Positions 9,622 to 21,479 of a stretch of 64,000 nucleotides of DNA are shown in pieces. The translations under genes were made by a program, and so were the position numbers. Positions within the stretch are counted from its first letter, which is position 1. Each line of letters begins with the position of its first letter. Below the pieces are notes generated by a model, which was not told the DNA's origin, did no database searches, and saw nothing but the letters and a program-made list of their open reading frames with translations. This DNA is from Corynebacterium crudilactis (GTDB taxonomy: Bacteria; Actinomycetota; Actinomycetes; Mycobacteriales; Mycobacteriaceae). The DNA lies in contig NZ_CP015622.1 of the NCBI RefSeq assembly GCF_001643015.1, positions 2,617,358-2,681,357 on the forward strand, read 5' to 3'.

Positions 9622-10229
9622 TATGCCTCGGGTGCTGGATAGACGATAAGTTCACCGGGCAGCACTTTCCACCCGAGTGAGACTTCAAATGGACCATCGG
9701 AGCCAAAACGCTCAAAGCTGAGTAATTTTTCTCCGCCGGTTTCTGCAAGATCCCAATACTCAAACTCACCTTGGTCAGCGACGCCGGTGGTGCCCTCAGA
9801 AACGAAGGAACCCACACCAGATTCTGTCTTGCGGTAACGCACGCCCTCCACGGTGATTTCATGCGTTGGTGCTGTGGCTAAATCTGGGCGAGAAATCCAC
9901 CAACCAAGGTTCAACTGACCCTCATCGTATTCCACGCTGAGGTACTCACTGCCTTTGCCTCCATCCAGCAGATATTCATGCCAAATGTATTGACCTTGCC
10001 GAAGCTGAATAGCACCACGACACACATAATCCACACCACCGCGGGAAATAATTGCGCCAGGGCCTAAAACTCGAGCGTTGAAAGTATCAGAACCATCAGC
10101 AAATTTCAGCGGATCTTGACGTTGGCGAGGGGGCTGCGGTTCGCTCTTTTTCTTCTGTGCAGAAAGATAAAAGAACACCACAGCAATGATGACTAAAATG
10201 ACGGCCAGGATAAGCCATGTCAGATTCAT
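9621..10229 (-). CDS. DUF4178 family membrane-anchored protein
   Basis: First gene of the aminopropyltransferase operon, 202 residues. One N-terminal helix (about 3-22, LTWLILAVILVIIAVVFFYL) is followed by a basic stretch and a beta-rich DUF4178 domain containing ISRGGVDYVCRGAIQLRQGQ and EYEYLLD-like features (IWHEYLLDGG, YLSVEYDEGQ). I chose ATG 10229 over an upstream in-frame start because a GGGAG site lies 9 bases before it and because it places the helix at the N-terminus. Function unknown; DUF4178 domains recur near DUF350 and spermidine-synthase-like genes. Confidence 0.8.
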   Translation of the reverse strand: MNLTWLILAVILVIIAVVFFYLSAQKKKSEPQPPRQRQDPLKFADGSDTFNARVLGPGAIISRGGVDYVCRGAIQLRQGQYIWHEYLLDGGKGSEYLSVEYDEGQLNLGWWISRPDLATAPTHEITVEGVRYRKTESGVGSFVSEGTTGVADQGEFEYWDLAETGGEKLLSFERFGSDGPFEVSLGWKVLPGELIVYPAPEA

Positions 10230-10295
10230 GCGAAACTCCCATGAGGTGTTTTGGGTTCGGTACGTGCCAATCCTACAGACCGGCACGCCCTCCCT

Positions 10296-11177
10296 TTATC
10301 GCGGTGACTTCATCAAACGCGCTATATGCAACGCCAAATACACTGCTTCATCTTCTGAGCAGGTGGTATCCAACTCCAACTGCAGCATCATGATCACTTT
10401 TCCGGCGATGGAAAACGACACTGGATATTCATCCGCCACCTTGGAAGACAGACTGATAAGCCCCTTCTCCGCCTCATGTGCTTTACCTTCCCGCCCGATC
10501 AAGCGCTGCAAAAGAAAACGCAGATGAGTAATAAATCGGGCAGCCGTCATGGAATCCCGATCAATCTCTTGATCCGGCAAAGCAGCCTCCACCACATCAA
10601 AAACCTTGGTGAGCAACGTGGTGAGCTGGGCAGTCCTCGCCATCGAATCCTGCCGAGTGTTCTGCGCAAACTGCGCATTAACCACGTGCAAGGCCAACGA
10701 CACTGCCTCTTCTTCCGGCAAACTCACCCGAGTTGTGCTTTTGATATGTGCCAATGCCTTATGCCCGAAAGCGAACTCGCGGGGATAAAACTGGCTGACC
10801 TCCCAGCGCAACGGATTTGGCAGATAAATCCCCTGAGCTGCACGATCAATAGCAAAGCGAATATGGTCCGCCATTGCCACCACCGTGGAATCCGGAATTG
10901 TCACATCACACATGAACTCCGCGGTTTCTGCCAGCTCACGAGCCAAAGAAATGATCTCCGGATTGAGCTCCGCAATCAACCGTGCCAACTGCTCAGGAGG
11001 CTGGATCGCCGATGGATGGAAATACTCCTGCACCGCATCAGGCTGAACAGCAGCACCACGGGCACGCCCAAACCCAAGCCCACGGCCCAATAACACAGCC
11101 CTATCTGACCCGTTCTCAGCTAGGACCACATTGTTGTTGAAGACTTGAATAATCTTCCAAGCGGAAGTGCTCACCAT
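10296..11177 (-). CDS. bglG: BglG/LicT family transcription antiterminator
   Basis: RNA-binding regulator that, when its PRD domains are suitably phosphorylated by the PTS, binds the RAT sequence in nascent bgl mRNA and blocks a terminator. Residues 8-60 form the RNA-binding CAT domain (KIIQVFNNNVVLAENGSDRAVLLGRGLGFGR is typical). Two PRDs follow, with the conserved histidines in MADHIRFAID, GHKALAHI, THLRFLLQRL and YLALHIARL. Length 293 fits the family. It is the last gene of bglF-bglA-bglG, 15 bases behind bglA, with a GAGAG ribosome site. The matching RAT and terminator are visible upstream of bglF at 14771-14871. Confidence 0.95.
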   Translation of the reverse strand: MVSTSAWKIIQVFNNNVVLAENGSDRAVLLGRGLGFGRARGAAVQPDAVQEYFHPSAIQPPEQLARLIAELNPEIISLARELAETAEFMCDVTIPDSTVVAMADHIRFAIDRAAQGIYLPNPLRWEVSQFYPREFAFGHKALAHIKSTTRVSLPEEEAVSLALHVVNAQFAQNTRQDSMARTAQLTTLLTKVFDVVEAALPDQEIDRDSMTAARFITHLRFLLQRLIGREGKAHEAEKGLISLSSKVADEYPVSFSIAGKVIMMLQLELDTTCSEDEAVYLALHIARLMKSPR

Positions 11178-11192
11178 AATCTCTCGTAATTC

Positions 11193-12632
<1,440 letters not shown>

Positions 12633-12704
12633 TTAATGCAAGTATGTGGACTCGTGCCAAGATTCCTTCCCTAACCCTAGAGATGAAGAAGGAATCCGAT
12701 GGTT

Positions 12705-14729
<2,025 letters not shown>

Positions 14730-14770
14730 TTAAAACTTTTAAGGACTGCTTTCCATCCGTTTCTGAAATG

Positions 14771-14845
14771 CAAAAAACCTGGCCACCGGTGGTGAAAATG
14801 CGTCCCAAAAAAGGAGGCACATTCAGCGTTTGGTGACCAGGTTTT
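14771..14845 (-). terminator. Regulated terminator in the bglF leader
   Basis: Read on the minus strand, CCTGGTCACC (14841-14832) pairs with GGTGGCCAGG (14787-14778), one G-U pair, followed by a T run. Its 5' arm shares bases with the 3' end of the RAT, so BglG binding would prevent the stem from forming. Also visible in the loop is an AAAAAAGGAGG tract. Confidence 0.85.
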
Positions 14846-14871
14846 GCTTCCAGTGACTGGAATAACAACCC
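14840..14871 (-). promoter_or_regulatory. Ribonucleic antiterminator (RAT) bound by BglG
   Basis: The minus-strand sequence starts GGGTTGTTATTCCAGTCACT and ends GGAAGCAAAACC. This is very close to the GGATTGTTACTG...CAGGCAAAACC layout of bgl/lic/sac RATs from other bacteria: a short stem with two internal loops. It directly precedes and overlaps the leader terminator. A possible promoter further upstream on the same strand is TTGCAT, an 18-base spacer and TAGAGT between about 14890 and 14930. Confidence 0.85.
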
Positions 14872-14964
14872 TGATAGACTGTTGCTTATGTAACTAAAAT
14901 TTACTCTAGATCAAATCTTCCGAAAAATGCAAGAGCGATTTCCAACCCACCCCGCATCCAGACA

Positions 14965-15007
14965 AGAAAAGGCCACGCCCACCCTTTCAAAAAAGGGCAG
15001 CATGGCC
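14965..15007 (-). terminator. Terminator of the flavoprotein gene
   Basis: On the minus strand GGCCATGCTGCCCTTTT pairs with GAAAGGGTGGGCGTGGCC (one or two mismatches), followed by TTTTCTT. It begins 15 bases after the stop of the 15022-16257 gene. Confidence 0.8.
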
Positions 15008-15021
15008 ATCACACACACTGC

Positions 15022-16257
15022 TTAGAGCTCTGAATAAGGAACTTCTAGATCCACTAACTTCTCGGTGTCCACGCTCTTACCTGATGCGATGAGTGGTTTA
15101 ACTTGGTCAGGAACATCCCACACATTCACGTTCATCGCGGCGAGGATTCGGTTCTCAGCATCAACCCAGAAGGCGACAAACTCTCGTGTTTCAAGGTCTC
15201 CACGGATGAATACCTTCTCCTGCGAACCGGTGGCATGGCCGACGTATTCACAGCCCAAATCGAATTGATCCGTGAAGAAGTAGGGCAGGTTGGTGAACTC
15301 TGTCTCTACGCCGAGCAGGGATTTTGCTGCGGCGGCCGGTTGATTCAACGCGGTGGCCCAGTGCTCGACTCGGATGCGGTGGCCTAGAACTGGGTGATCG
15401 TGGTTGGCGATATCTCCAATGGCATAGATATCAGGGTCGCTGGTACGTAAAGTTGCATCCACCAAAACACCATTGTCGGTATCAAGGCCAGCAGATTCCG
15501 CGAGGTCGATCACGGGAACGACACCGATTCCGATGACTATCGCGTCTGCATAAACCACTTCACCATCATCTAATCGCACGCCAACAGCACGACCATCTTC
15601 TGTGACAATGTCAGTAATTTTCACCTCTGTGCGCAGATCAACACCGTTTGCCACGTGCAGGTCAGCAAAGACTTGCGCAACAGTTTCACCAAGGACTTTC
15701 AGAAGTGGGAGCTTTCCACCTTCCAAAACAGTGACATCGGTGCCGGCACCTCGTGCTGCTGAGGCAACTTCGAGTCCGATCCAACCGCCGCCAATGAGCA
15801 CGAGCTTTTTGCCTTCGCCGAAGGTTCCCTTGATCGCATCGGAGTCTTCCACGGTGCGTAAGTAGTGCACGTTGGAGGCATCAGCTCCTGGTAAAGGAAG
15901 TTTTCGCACTGCTGAACCCGTAGCAAGAACCAGTTTGTCGTAGTCGATGGTCTCAACGTTTCCGCCATCATCAACGGTGACCTGATGGGAGCCAGCATCA
16001 ATTGCTGTCGCTCGCACACCTTGACGCAAGATGACATTGTGTTCTTGATACCACTCAGCTGAATGGACAATCGCCTTGTCAAAGCCCACTTTTCCAGCCA
16101 TGTAGCCCTTTGACAGTGGCGGACGTTCATAAGGCAGATGATCTTCTCCCGCGATGAGCGTGATGGAGCCTTCATGCCCATTTTCACGCAGTGCCTCTGC
16201 CGTCTTCGCTCCGGCTAAACCACCGCCGATGATGACGATATTCTGTGGTGTTCTCAT
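15022..16257 (-). CDS. FAD-dependent NAD(P)H:ferredoxin/rubredoxin reductase-like oxidoreductase
   Basis: A 411-residue flavoprotein of the ferredoxin reductase / AIF class. The first dinucleotide-binding motif VIIGGGLAGAKTAEAL (8-23) binds FAD, the second, LVLIGGGWIGLEVASAA near 150, binds NAD(P)H, and DIYAIGDIANH near 275 is the C-terminal FAD motif. The last 80 residues form the reductase C-terminal domain (PYFFTDQFDLGCEYVGHA). Such enzymes feed electrons to a small iron-sulfur protein serving oxygenases or P450s; no such partner gene is adjacent. It is divergent from a rhodanese gene, which may hint at sulfur or redox stress chemistry. Confidence 0.88.
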   Translation of the reverse strand: MRTPQNIVIIGGGLAGAKTAEALRENGHEGSITLIAGEDHLPYERPPLSKGYMAGKVGFDKAIVHSAEWYQEHNVILRQGVRATAIDAGSHQVTVDDGGNVETIDYDKLVLATGSAVRKLPLPGADASNVHYLRTVEDSDAIKGTFGEGKKLVLIGGGWIGLEVASAARGAGTDVTVLEGGKLPLLKVLGETVAQVFADLHVANGVDLRTEVKITDIVTEDGRAVGVRLDDGEVVYADAIVIGIGVVPVIDLAESAGLDTDNGVLVDATLRTSDPDIYAIGDIANHDHPVLGHRIRVEHWATALNQPAAAAKSLLGVETEFTNLPYFFTDQFDLGCEYVGHATGSQEKVFIRGDLETREFVAFWVDAENRILAAMNVNVWDVPDQVKPLIASGKSVDTEKLVDLEVPYSEL

Positions 16258-16370
16258 GCTGTACTCCTAGTCCCTAAAAGTGGACGGTCAGGCGCAAGGT
16301 CGACCGCATGGATCTATCCGCCATGCTAGTTAAATGCAGGAAAGCCCCGGTGAGCACGATAAATACCCGG

Positions 16371-16382
16371 CCCCAATTGGGG
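16371..16382. promoter_or_regulatory. Perfect 12-bp palindrome in the divergent promoter region
   Basis: CCCCAATTGGGG sits between the flavoprotein and rhodanese starts (252-base gap). It is a fully symmetric site suitable for a dimeric regulator, though it is GC-capped and could also be chance. No regulator gene is adjacent on this side. Confidence 0.3.
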
Positions 16383-16509
16383 GTGTGAGGCACGTAACTA
16401 TCCCACACTCAAACTAAAACACCAGACTTCTCGCAATCATCTGGAGTGACGACTAACCTTTGGGGACAAACTATTTCAAGTATTTATTCAACAAAGGAGT
16501 TCTTCTCAC

Positions 16510-16800
16510 ATGAAGGAAGTAGCAGTCAACGAAGTCCCAACAGGCGCACAGCTGATTGATGTTCGTGAGACCGATGAATACGCAGAGGTTCGCGCGCAAG
16601 GTGCCGTCAACATTCCTATGAGCGAGTTCGTTGGCCGCATTGATGAGATCGATTTGGACCGCGATGTTTATGTCATTTGCAAGCTGGGTGGACGCTCCGC
16701 TCAGGTTGCTGAATACCTTGAACAGCGTGGCATTGAGGCCATCAATGTAAACGGTGGCACCGACGGATGGGTCGCTGCAGGACTACCTACAGAGGCATAA
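16510..16800 (+). CDS. Single-domain rhodanese-like sulfurtransferase
   Basis: A 96-residue cytoplasmic rhodanese domain. IDVRETDEYAEVRAQGAVNIPMSE is the conserved N-terminal motif and VICKLGGRSAQVAEYL the active-site loop, with the persulfide-forming Cys in CKLGGRS. Single-domain members shuttle sulfane sulfur for detoxification or tRNA and cofactor thiolation; the partner is not identifiable. AAGGAG lies about 9 bases before the ATG. The gene is monocistronic with a strong terminator. Confidence 0.92.
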   Translation: MKEVAVNEVPTGAQLIDVRETDEYAEVRAQGAVNIPMSEFVGRIDEIDLDRDVYVICKLGGRSAQVAEYLEQRGIEAINVNGGTDGWVAAGLPTEA

Positions 16801-16812
16801 AACCTCACATCC

Positions 16813-16858
16813 AAAAAGATCCCGGTATCTAAATTCACGTCAGATACCGGGATTTTTC
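16813..16858 (+). terminator. Terminator of the rhodanese gene
   Basis: ATCCCGGTATCT (16819-16830) and AGATACCGGGAT (16842-16853) form a perfect 12-bp stem flanked by A and T runs, so it may act in both directions. The AT-rich 230 bases between it and the MarR gene hold no ORF I can support. Confidence 0.92.
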
Positions 16859-17038
16859 ATGCCCACAAAGCTACCAACAAAGCCTCCTACAAAGCCCCGA
16901 ACACACCAACCCTCATAGCCCACCCTCAAGTAGACCTCGAGATTTTTCATTTCAATGCAAAAATAGTTCTAGATCGTACCATTAAAAAACCATGCCCTAA
17001 CCAGGAATTTTATAAAAATAGCCCAGGAATAAAAATAG

Positions 17039-17051
17039 TGGGATTCTCCCA
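17039..17051. promoter_or_regulatory. Candidate operator upstream of the MarR gene
   Basis: TGGGATTCTCCCA is a palindrome with 5-bp arms and a 3-base centre, 41 bases before the MarR start. MarR proteins often bind such sites at their own promoters. Only proximity and symmetry support it. Confidence 0.3.
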
Positions 17052-17091
17052 TAATTCGCGAAGTCCCATTGTTGGAGTTACGCTTATAAAC

Positions 17092-17538
17092 ATGGCTACG
17101 CATCCAGATATTCCCACCGAGTTATTAGAGTCTCCGAGCTATCAACTTGAGCGGCTTCGGCGTCGCACTCGTGATCATGTAGAGGCCGAATTGGCTAAAC
17201 ATGAGACCACGATGAGGGAATTCTGGACGCTTACATGTCTGGTTCATTCTGATGCTGCAAGTCAGTCAGTTCTCTGTGAGCTGCTGGCCATCGATGCATC
17301 GGATATGGTCAGACTCGTTGATTCACTTGAGGTGCGCGGCTGGGCTAAACGGGAACGTGATCCTAAAGACCGTCGTCGCCAAATTGTTGCATCAACAAAG
17401 AAGGGAAAAGCCGCCCAAGCGGAGCTGCACAAAGTTGTGCTGGTGGCAGAGGATGCTGCATTGGATGAATCTACATCTAAGCAGTTGAAGCACCTTCGTA
17501 AGTTGGCCGCAGCAATTATCTCAACCGAAGAGGACTAA
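17092..17538 (+). CDS. MarR family transcriptional regulator
   Basis: A winged-helix regulator of 149 residues. The helix-turn-helix and wing are visible as VLCELLAIDASDMVRLVDSLEVRGWAKRERDPKDRRRQIVASTKKGKA; the DxRxR wing motif appears as KDRRRQI. An in-frame GTG at 17038 would add 18 residues and has AGGA 9 bases upstream, so the start is not settled; I prefer ATG 17092 because family members begin near there. Only 7 bases separate its stop from the NRPS start, so it is almost certainly co-transcribed with that gene and probably regulates it. The ligand is unknown. Confidence 0.85.
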   Translation: MATHPDIPTELLESPSYQLERLRRRTRDHVEAELAKHETTMREFWTLTCLVHSDAASQSVLCELLAIDASDMVRLVDSLEVRGWAKRERDPKDRRRQIVASTKKGKAAQAELHKVVLVAEDAALDESTSKQLKHLRKLAAAIISTEED

Positions 17539-17545
17539 ACGAAAC

Positions 17546-20500
17546 GTGGCATTGAGCAGTGTTCCAGCACAGTTCCTCAGGTCCGCGCAGGCTCCGCCGA
17601 AGCGCACCTTGTGGAACGTCTTAGAAACCGTGGCCTCCACATATCCTGAGGCCGCAGCAATCGACGATGGCCAGGTGTTGACCTATGCAGAGTTAATGGA
17701 AGAAGTCACTGCTTTGGCTGCTTCCATGCATGAGCAGGGAATTCGGCGTGGCGACCGCATTGGTATCCGTATGCCTTCTGGTACGCGTGATCTGTATATC
17801 TCTATTTTGGCTACTCTCGCCGCAGGTGCTGCATATGTGCCTGTGGATGCGGATGACCCTGAAGAGCGCGCTGAAATGGTTTTCGGCGAAGCGAATATTA
17901 ATGCGCTTTTCGATGCTTCCGGCTTCCATATCATCCGCCCAACGGCTGGTGGCGATACCCGCCCTCCGCGCCTGGAAGATACTGCGTGGATTATTTTCAC
18001 CTCCGGTTCCACTGGAAAGCCTAAGGGCGTGGCAGTTTCCCACCGTTCGGCTGCCGCTTTCGTGGATGCCGAAGCACAAATGTTCTTAGTTGATCACCCT
18101 TCCGGACCTCTTGGCCCAGAAGATCGAGTACTTGCAGGTTTGTCTGTAGCCTTTGATGCTTCCTGTGAAGAAATGTGGTTGGCCTGGGGCCATGGCGCCT
18201 GTCTTGTGCCGGCGCCCCGCTCCTTGGTGCGTTCCGGAATGGACTTGGGTCCATGGTTGATTCGTCGCGATATCAGCGTTGTCTCCACCGTCCCAACTTT
18301 GGCTGGCCTGTGGCCAGCAGAAGCCTTGTCCCAGGTTCGCCTCCTCATCGTCGGCGGTGAAGCCTGCTCACAGGAACTCGTCGAACGCTTATCGACGCCT
18401 GACCGCGAGGTGTGGAACACTTACGGCCCGACCGAAGCAACGGTGGTTGCCTGCGGAACTCAACTCTATGCAGGTAAACCAGTAGGAATTGGGCTGCCTT
18501 TAGCTGGCTGGGATCTTGTTGTTGTCAATGATGCTGGCGATCCTGTGGAAATCGGCGAAGTCGGCGAACTGGTCATCGGCGGTGTGGGTCTTGCTCGTTA
18601 TCTTGATCCAGAAAAAGATCGCGAAAAGTATGCACCTCTGAAATCTGTGGGCTGGTCTCGTGCCTACCGTTCTGGTGACCACGTTCGCTTGGAAGAAGAT
18701 GGCCTCTACTTTGTGGGCCGTGTTGATGATCAGGTGAAAATCGGCGGTCGACGCATCGAACTCGGCGAAGTGGATGCCAATGTGGCAGCGCTTCCTAATG
18801 TGCGTTCTTCTGCTGTCGTGGTGCAAACTACTGGCGCAGACCAAAAAGTACTCGTTGCTTATGTTTCTTTGGAAGATGATTCCACCGCTTTCGATCACGA
18901 GAGCGCTGCTAACCGTCTCACCGAAACCATGCCGGCGGCTCTTGTTCCGCGCATCCATGTGATGGACGATCTGCCAGTAACCACCTCTGGCAAGGTAGAT
19001 AAGAAATCCCTGCCGTGGCCACTTCCTGGCACTGTTGTTGAAGCCAATGATCTCAGTGATACTGAAGCTTGGCTGGCTCAGATGTGGGTGGATATCCTCG
19101 GTACGTCTGTGGGCAGCAAGGATGCTGATTTCTTCACACTTGGTGGCACTTCCCTGGCCGCGGCCACACTCGTTGGTCGAGTCCGCGAAAAGGTTCCAAC
19201 CGCTGCAGTGCGTGATCTTTATGATCATCCTCGTTTGGAAAAATTTGCAGAACGCATTGAAACAATCGCTAGCGATACCGGCATTTCTTTGGAAGCGCCA
19301 AACCAGGTTGAGGAACGCGTCGTAAAGCCGGTATCTTTTGGTACTCGTTTTGCACAGACCCTCATTCAGGTTCCGATCATGACGCTTCAAGCTACACAGT
19401 GGATCGCATGGCTGTTGCTGGGCAATAACATCATGTCCGCGCTGGGCTTCGAGTGGGCTGTTCATGTGTCCTGGTGGATTGTGCTTGGCATGATTATTGT
19501 CTTTGCCACTCCAATTGGGCGTCTTCCCATCGGCGGTTGGGGCGCGCGTTTGATCACCAGAGGACTTACTCCTGGCCAATATCCACGCGGTGGTTCCGTC
19601 CACCTGCGTATTTGGGCAGCTGAGCGTTTGGCAGATGCTTCTGGTTCCCGCAATATCTCTGGCGCAACGTGGGTGAACTATTTCGCGCGCGCTTTGGGCG
19701 TGAAGATGGGCAGGGGTGTTGATCTCCACTCGCTACCACCGATCACCGGCTTGCTGACCTTGGGCAATAACGTCTCCATTGAGCAGGAAGTAGACCTTCG
19801 TGGCTACTGGCTAGACGGCGATATTTTGCACGTTGGCTCCACCGAAGTGCACGATAATGCACGTATTGGTGCACGCTCCACGCTGCTTCCTGGCACAATT
19901 ATTGGCGAAGGCGCGCACCTGCTGCCTGGTTCCACCGTTACGGGTGATAAGACCATCAAGCCTGGTTCCCGTTGGGCTGGCTCCCCTGCTCAAAAAGTGG
20001 GTCGCGCAAAGCACCGCTTCCCAGAATCTCATCCTCCTCGCAATTCACGGTGGGTTCCAGTATTCGGCGCAACCTCCATTGTGTTGTCCCTGCTGCCGTT
20101 GATTGCTTTAGGTGCCGGCGCCGCTGTGACCTTGTGGCTGGCCATGCTCTCTCTACTATCTCCTATCTGGGGAGTGCTGGTTTTCTCTGCGGTTGGCGCA
20201 CTGGCTGCATTCTTCACGTACACCGTAATCATTTGGGTGCTTGTCCGTTTACTGCAGATCGGTATCAAGGGTGGTGGAGTCACTCCTGTGCGCTCCCGCC
20301 TGGGCTGGCAGGTATGGGCTGTTGAACGTCTCATGGACGATGCCCGCACCTACCTCTTCCCTCTTTATGCATCCCAGCTGACCCCATTATGGTTCCGCAG
20401 CTTAGGTGCCAAGATCGGCAAGGACGTAGAAATCTCTACCGCCGTGATGGTGCCAAAGCTCGCTGATATCCGCGAAGGCGCATTCCTCGCAGATGACACC

Positions 20501-21430
20501 CTCATCGGTGGCTATGAGCTGGGCAATGGTTGGCTACTCAGTGGTGAAACTCGTGTTGGTAAGCGTTCCTTCCTGGGCAACTCCAGTATCGCGGGCCCAG
20601 AGCGCAAGCTGGCGAAGAACTCCCTCGTTGCCGTACTGTCTTCCACTCCGAAAAAGGCGAAGGCGAATTCCAACTGGTGGGGTTCTCCACCAGAGCGCAT
20701 GCGTCGTGTGACTGTCGAAGTTGATGAGGGCGAAGCAAAGACCTACAACCCTGGTTTCGGCGTGAAATTTGCACGTGGTGTGGTGGAAACTGCCCGACTA
20801 CTAGCACCAATGACTTCTGGTGTGTTGGTGGCAACCTCACTGCTGCTCATGCAATACCTGCTTCAGGAATTCAACATGTGGATCTCCTGGTTGCTTGGTG
20901 GAGTAATCCTCATGGCCGTTGGTGTGCTCGCCATGGCGATCACGGTGCTCGTGAAGTGGGTGTGCGTCGGCAAGCATAAAGCCTCGGAGCATCCGCTCTG
21001 GAGCCGCTTTGTCTGGCTCAATGAGCTCCAAGATGCGTTCGTGGAATCTGTGGCCGGTCCATGGTTCCTCATACCAAACCTGGGCCATGGTGCCCTCAAC
21101 TTAGGCTTGAGCGCACTTGGCGCACACATCGGCCGCGGCGCATGGATTGAGTCCTATTGGCTACCGGAAACCGATCTTTGCTACATCGGCAAGGGCGCTA
21201 CCGTCGGCCCTGGTGTCGTGGTGCAAACGCACCTCTTCCAGGACCGCGTCATGAGCCTGGATACGGTGACCATCGCTGACGGCGCCACCCTAGCGGACCA
21301 TTCCGTTGCCCTACCGGCCTCGCTTATCGACGCCTCCGCCACCATCGGCCCAGGCTCTCTGGTGATGCGCGGCGATCAGGTGCCAGCGCATACCCGCTGG
21401 CAGGGAAACCCAATTGAACCCTGGATTTAA
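17546..21430 (+). CDS. Pls-like membrane NRPS (amino acid homopolymer synthetase type)
   Basis: A 1294-residue single-module NRPS without condensation or thioesterase domains. Order: adenylation domain (about 20-490; FTSGSTGKPKG at 151-161, YGPTEAT at 293-299, YRSGDHVRLEEDG, Lys in TSGKVDKK near 483); thiolation domain with GGTS, Ser 536; then six membrane helices in three pairs (about 603-660, 838-903, 1090-1140) separating three tandem hexapeptide-repeat-like soluble domains. This matches epsilon-poly-L-lysine synthetase Pls of Streptomyces (about 1319 residues), where the three C-terminal domains iteratively join lysines. Aligning binding-pocket positions to GrsA by eye I read D-A-E-S-I-G-T-V-V-K, close to the lysine code I remember and with an acidic residue where a basic side chain would sit. 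Substrate and product are inference. Start is GTG 17546. It sits behind a MarR gene and ends at a strong terminator. Confidence 0.85.
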   Translation: MALSSVPAQFLRSAQAPPKRTLWNVLETVASTYPEAAAIDDGQVLTYAELMEEVTALAASMHEQGIRRGDRIGIRMPSGTRDLYISILATLAAGAAYVPVDADDPEERAEMVFGEANINALFDASGFHIIRPTAGGDTRPPRLEDTAWIIFTSGSTGKPKGVAVSHRSAAAFVDAEAQMFLVDHPSGPLGPEDRVLAGLSVAFDASCEEMWLAWGHGACLVPAPRSLVRSGMDLGPWLIRRDISVVSTVPTLAGLWPAEALSQVRLLIVGGEACSQELVERLSTPDREVWNTYGPTEATVVACGTQLYAGKPVGIGLPLAGWDLVVVNDAGDPVEIGEVGELVIGGVGLARYLDPEKDREKYAPLKSVGWSRAYRSGDHVRLEEDGLYFVGRVDDQVKIGGRRIELGEVDANVAALPNVRSSAVVVQTTGADQKVLVAYVSLEDDSTAFDHESAANRLTETMPAALVPRIHVMDDLPVTTSGKVDKKSLPWPLPGTVVEANDLSDTEAWLAQMWVDILGTSVGSKDADFFTLGGTSLAAATLVGRVREKVPTAAVRDLYDHPRLEKFAERIETIASDTGISLEAPNQVEERVVKPVSFGTRFAQTLIQVPIMTLQATQWIAWLLLGNNIMSALGFEWAVHVSWWIVLGMIIVFATPIGRLPIGGWGARLITRGLTPGQYPRGGSVHLRIWAAERLADASGSRNISGATWVNYFARALGVKMGRGVDLHSLPPITGLLTLGNNVSIEQEVDLRGYWLDGDILHVGSTEVHDNARIGARSTLLPGTIIGEGAHLLPGSTVTGDKTIKPGSRWAGSPAQKVGRAKHRFPESHPPRNSRWVPVFGATSIVLSLLPLIALGAGAAVTLWLAMLSLLSPIWGVLVFSAVGALAAFFTYTVIIWVLVRLLQIGIKGGGVTPVRSRLGWQVWAVERLMDDARTYLFPLYASQLTPLWFRSLGAKIGKDVEISTAVMVPKLADIREGAFLADDTLIGGYELGNGWLLSGETRVGKRSFLGNSSIAGPERKLAKNSLVAVLSSTPKKAKANSNWWGSPPERMRRVTVEVDEGEAKTYNPGFGVKFARGVVETARLLAPMTSGVLVATSLLLMQYLLQEFNMWISWLLGGVILMAVGVLAMAITVLVKWVCVGKHKASEHPLWSRFVWLNELQDAFVESVAGPWFLIPNLGHGALNLGLSALGAHIGRGAWIESYWLPETDLCYIGKGATVGPGVVVQTHLFQDRVMSLDTVTIADGATLADHSVALPASLIDASATIGPGSLVMRGDQVPAHTRWQGNPIEPWI

Positions 21431-21443
21431 CTCCTAAAACACC

Positions 21444-21478
21444 AAAAGCCGGATCCTTGAGCCAAGGATCCGGCTTTT
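21444..21478. terminator. Terminator shared by the convergent NRPS and dehydrogenase genes
   Basis: AAAAGCCGGATCCTTG and CAAGGATCCGGCTTTT form a near-perfect stem around GAGC with A/T runs on both sides, so it can stop transcription from either direction. The stops of the two genes are 50 bases apart. Confidence 0.92.
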
Positions 21479-21479
21479 G

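Noticed and set aside
18500..19729. 409-codon frame antisense to the NRPS gene
   Set aside because: Its composition (many Cys, His, Ser) and lack of any motif are typical of a reverse-strand shadow of a long gene.
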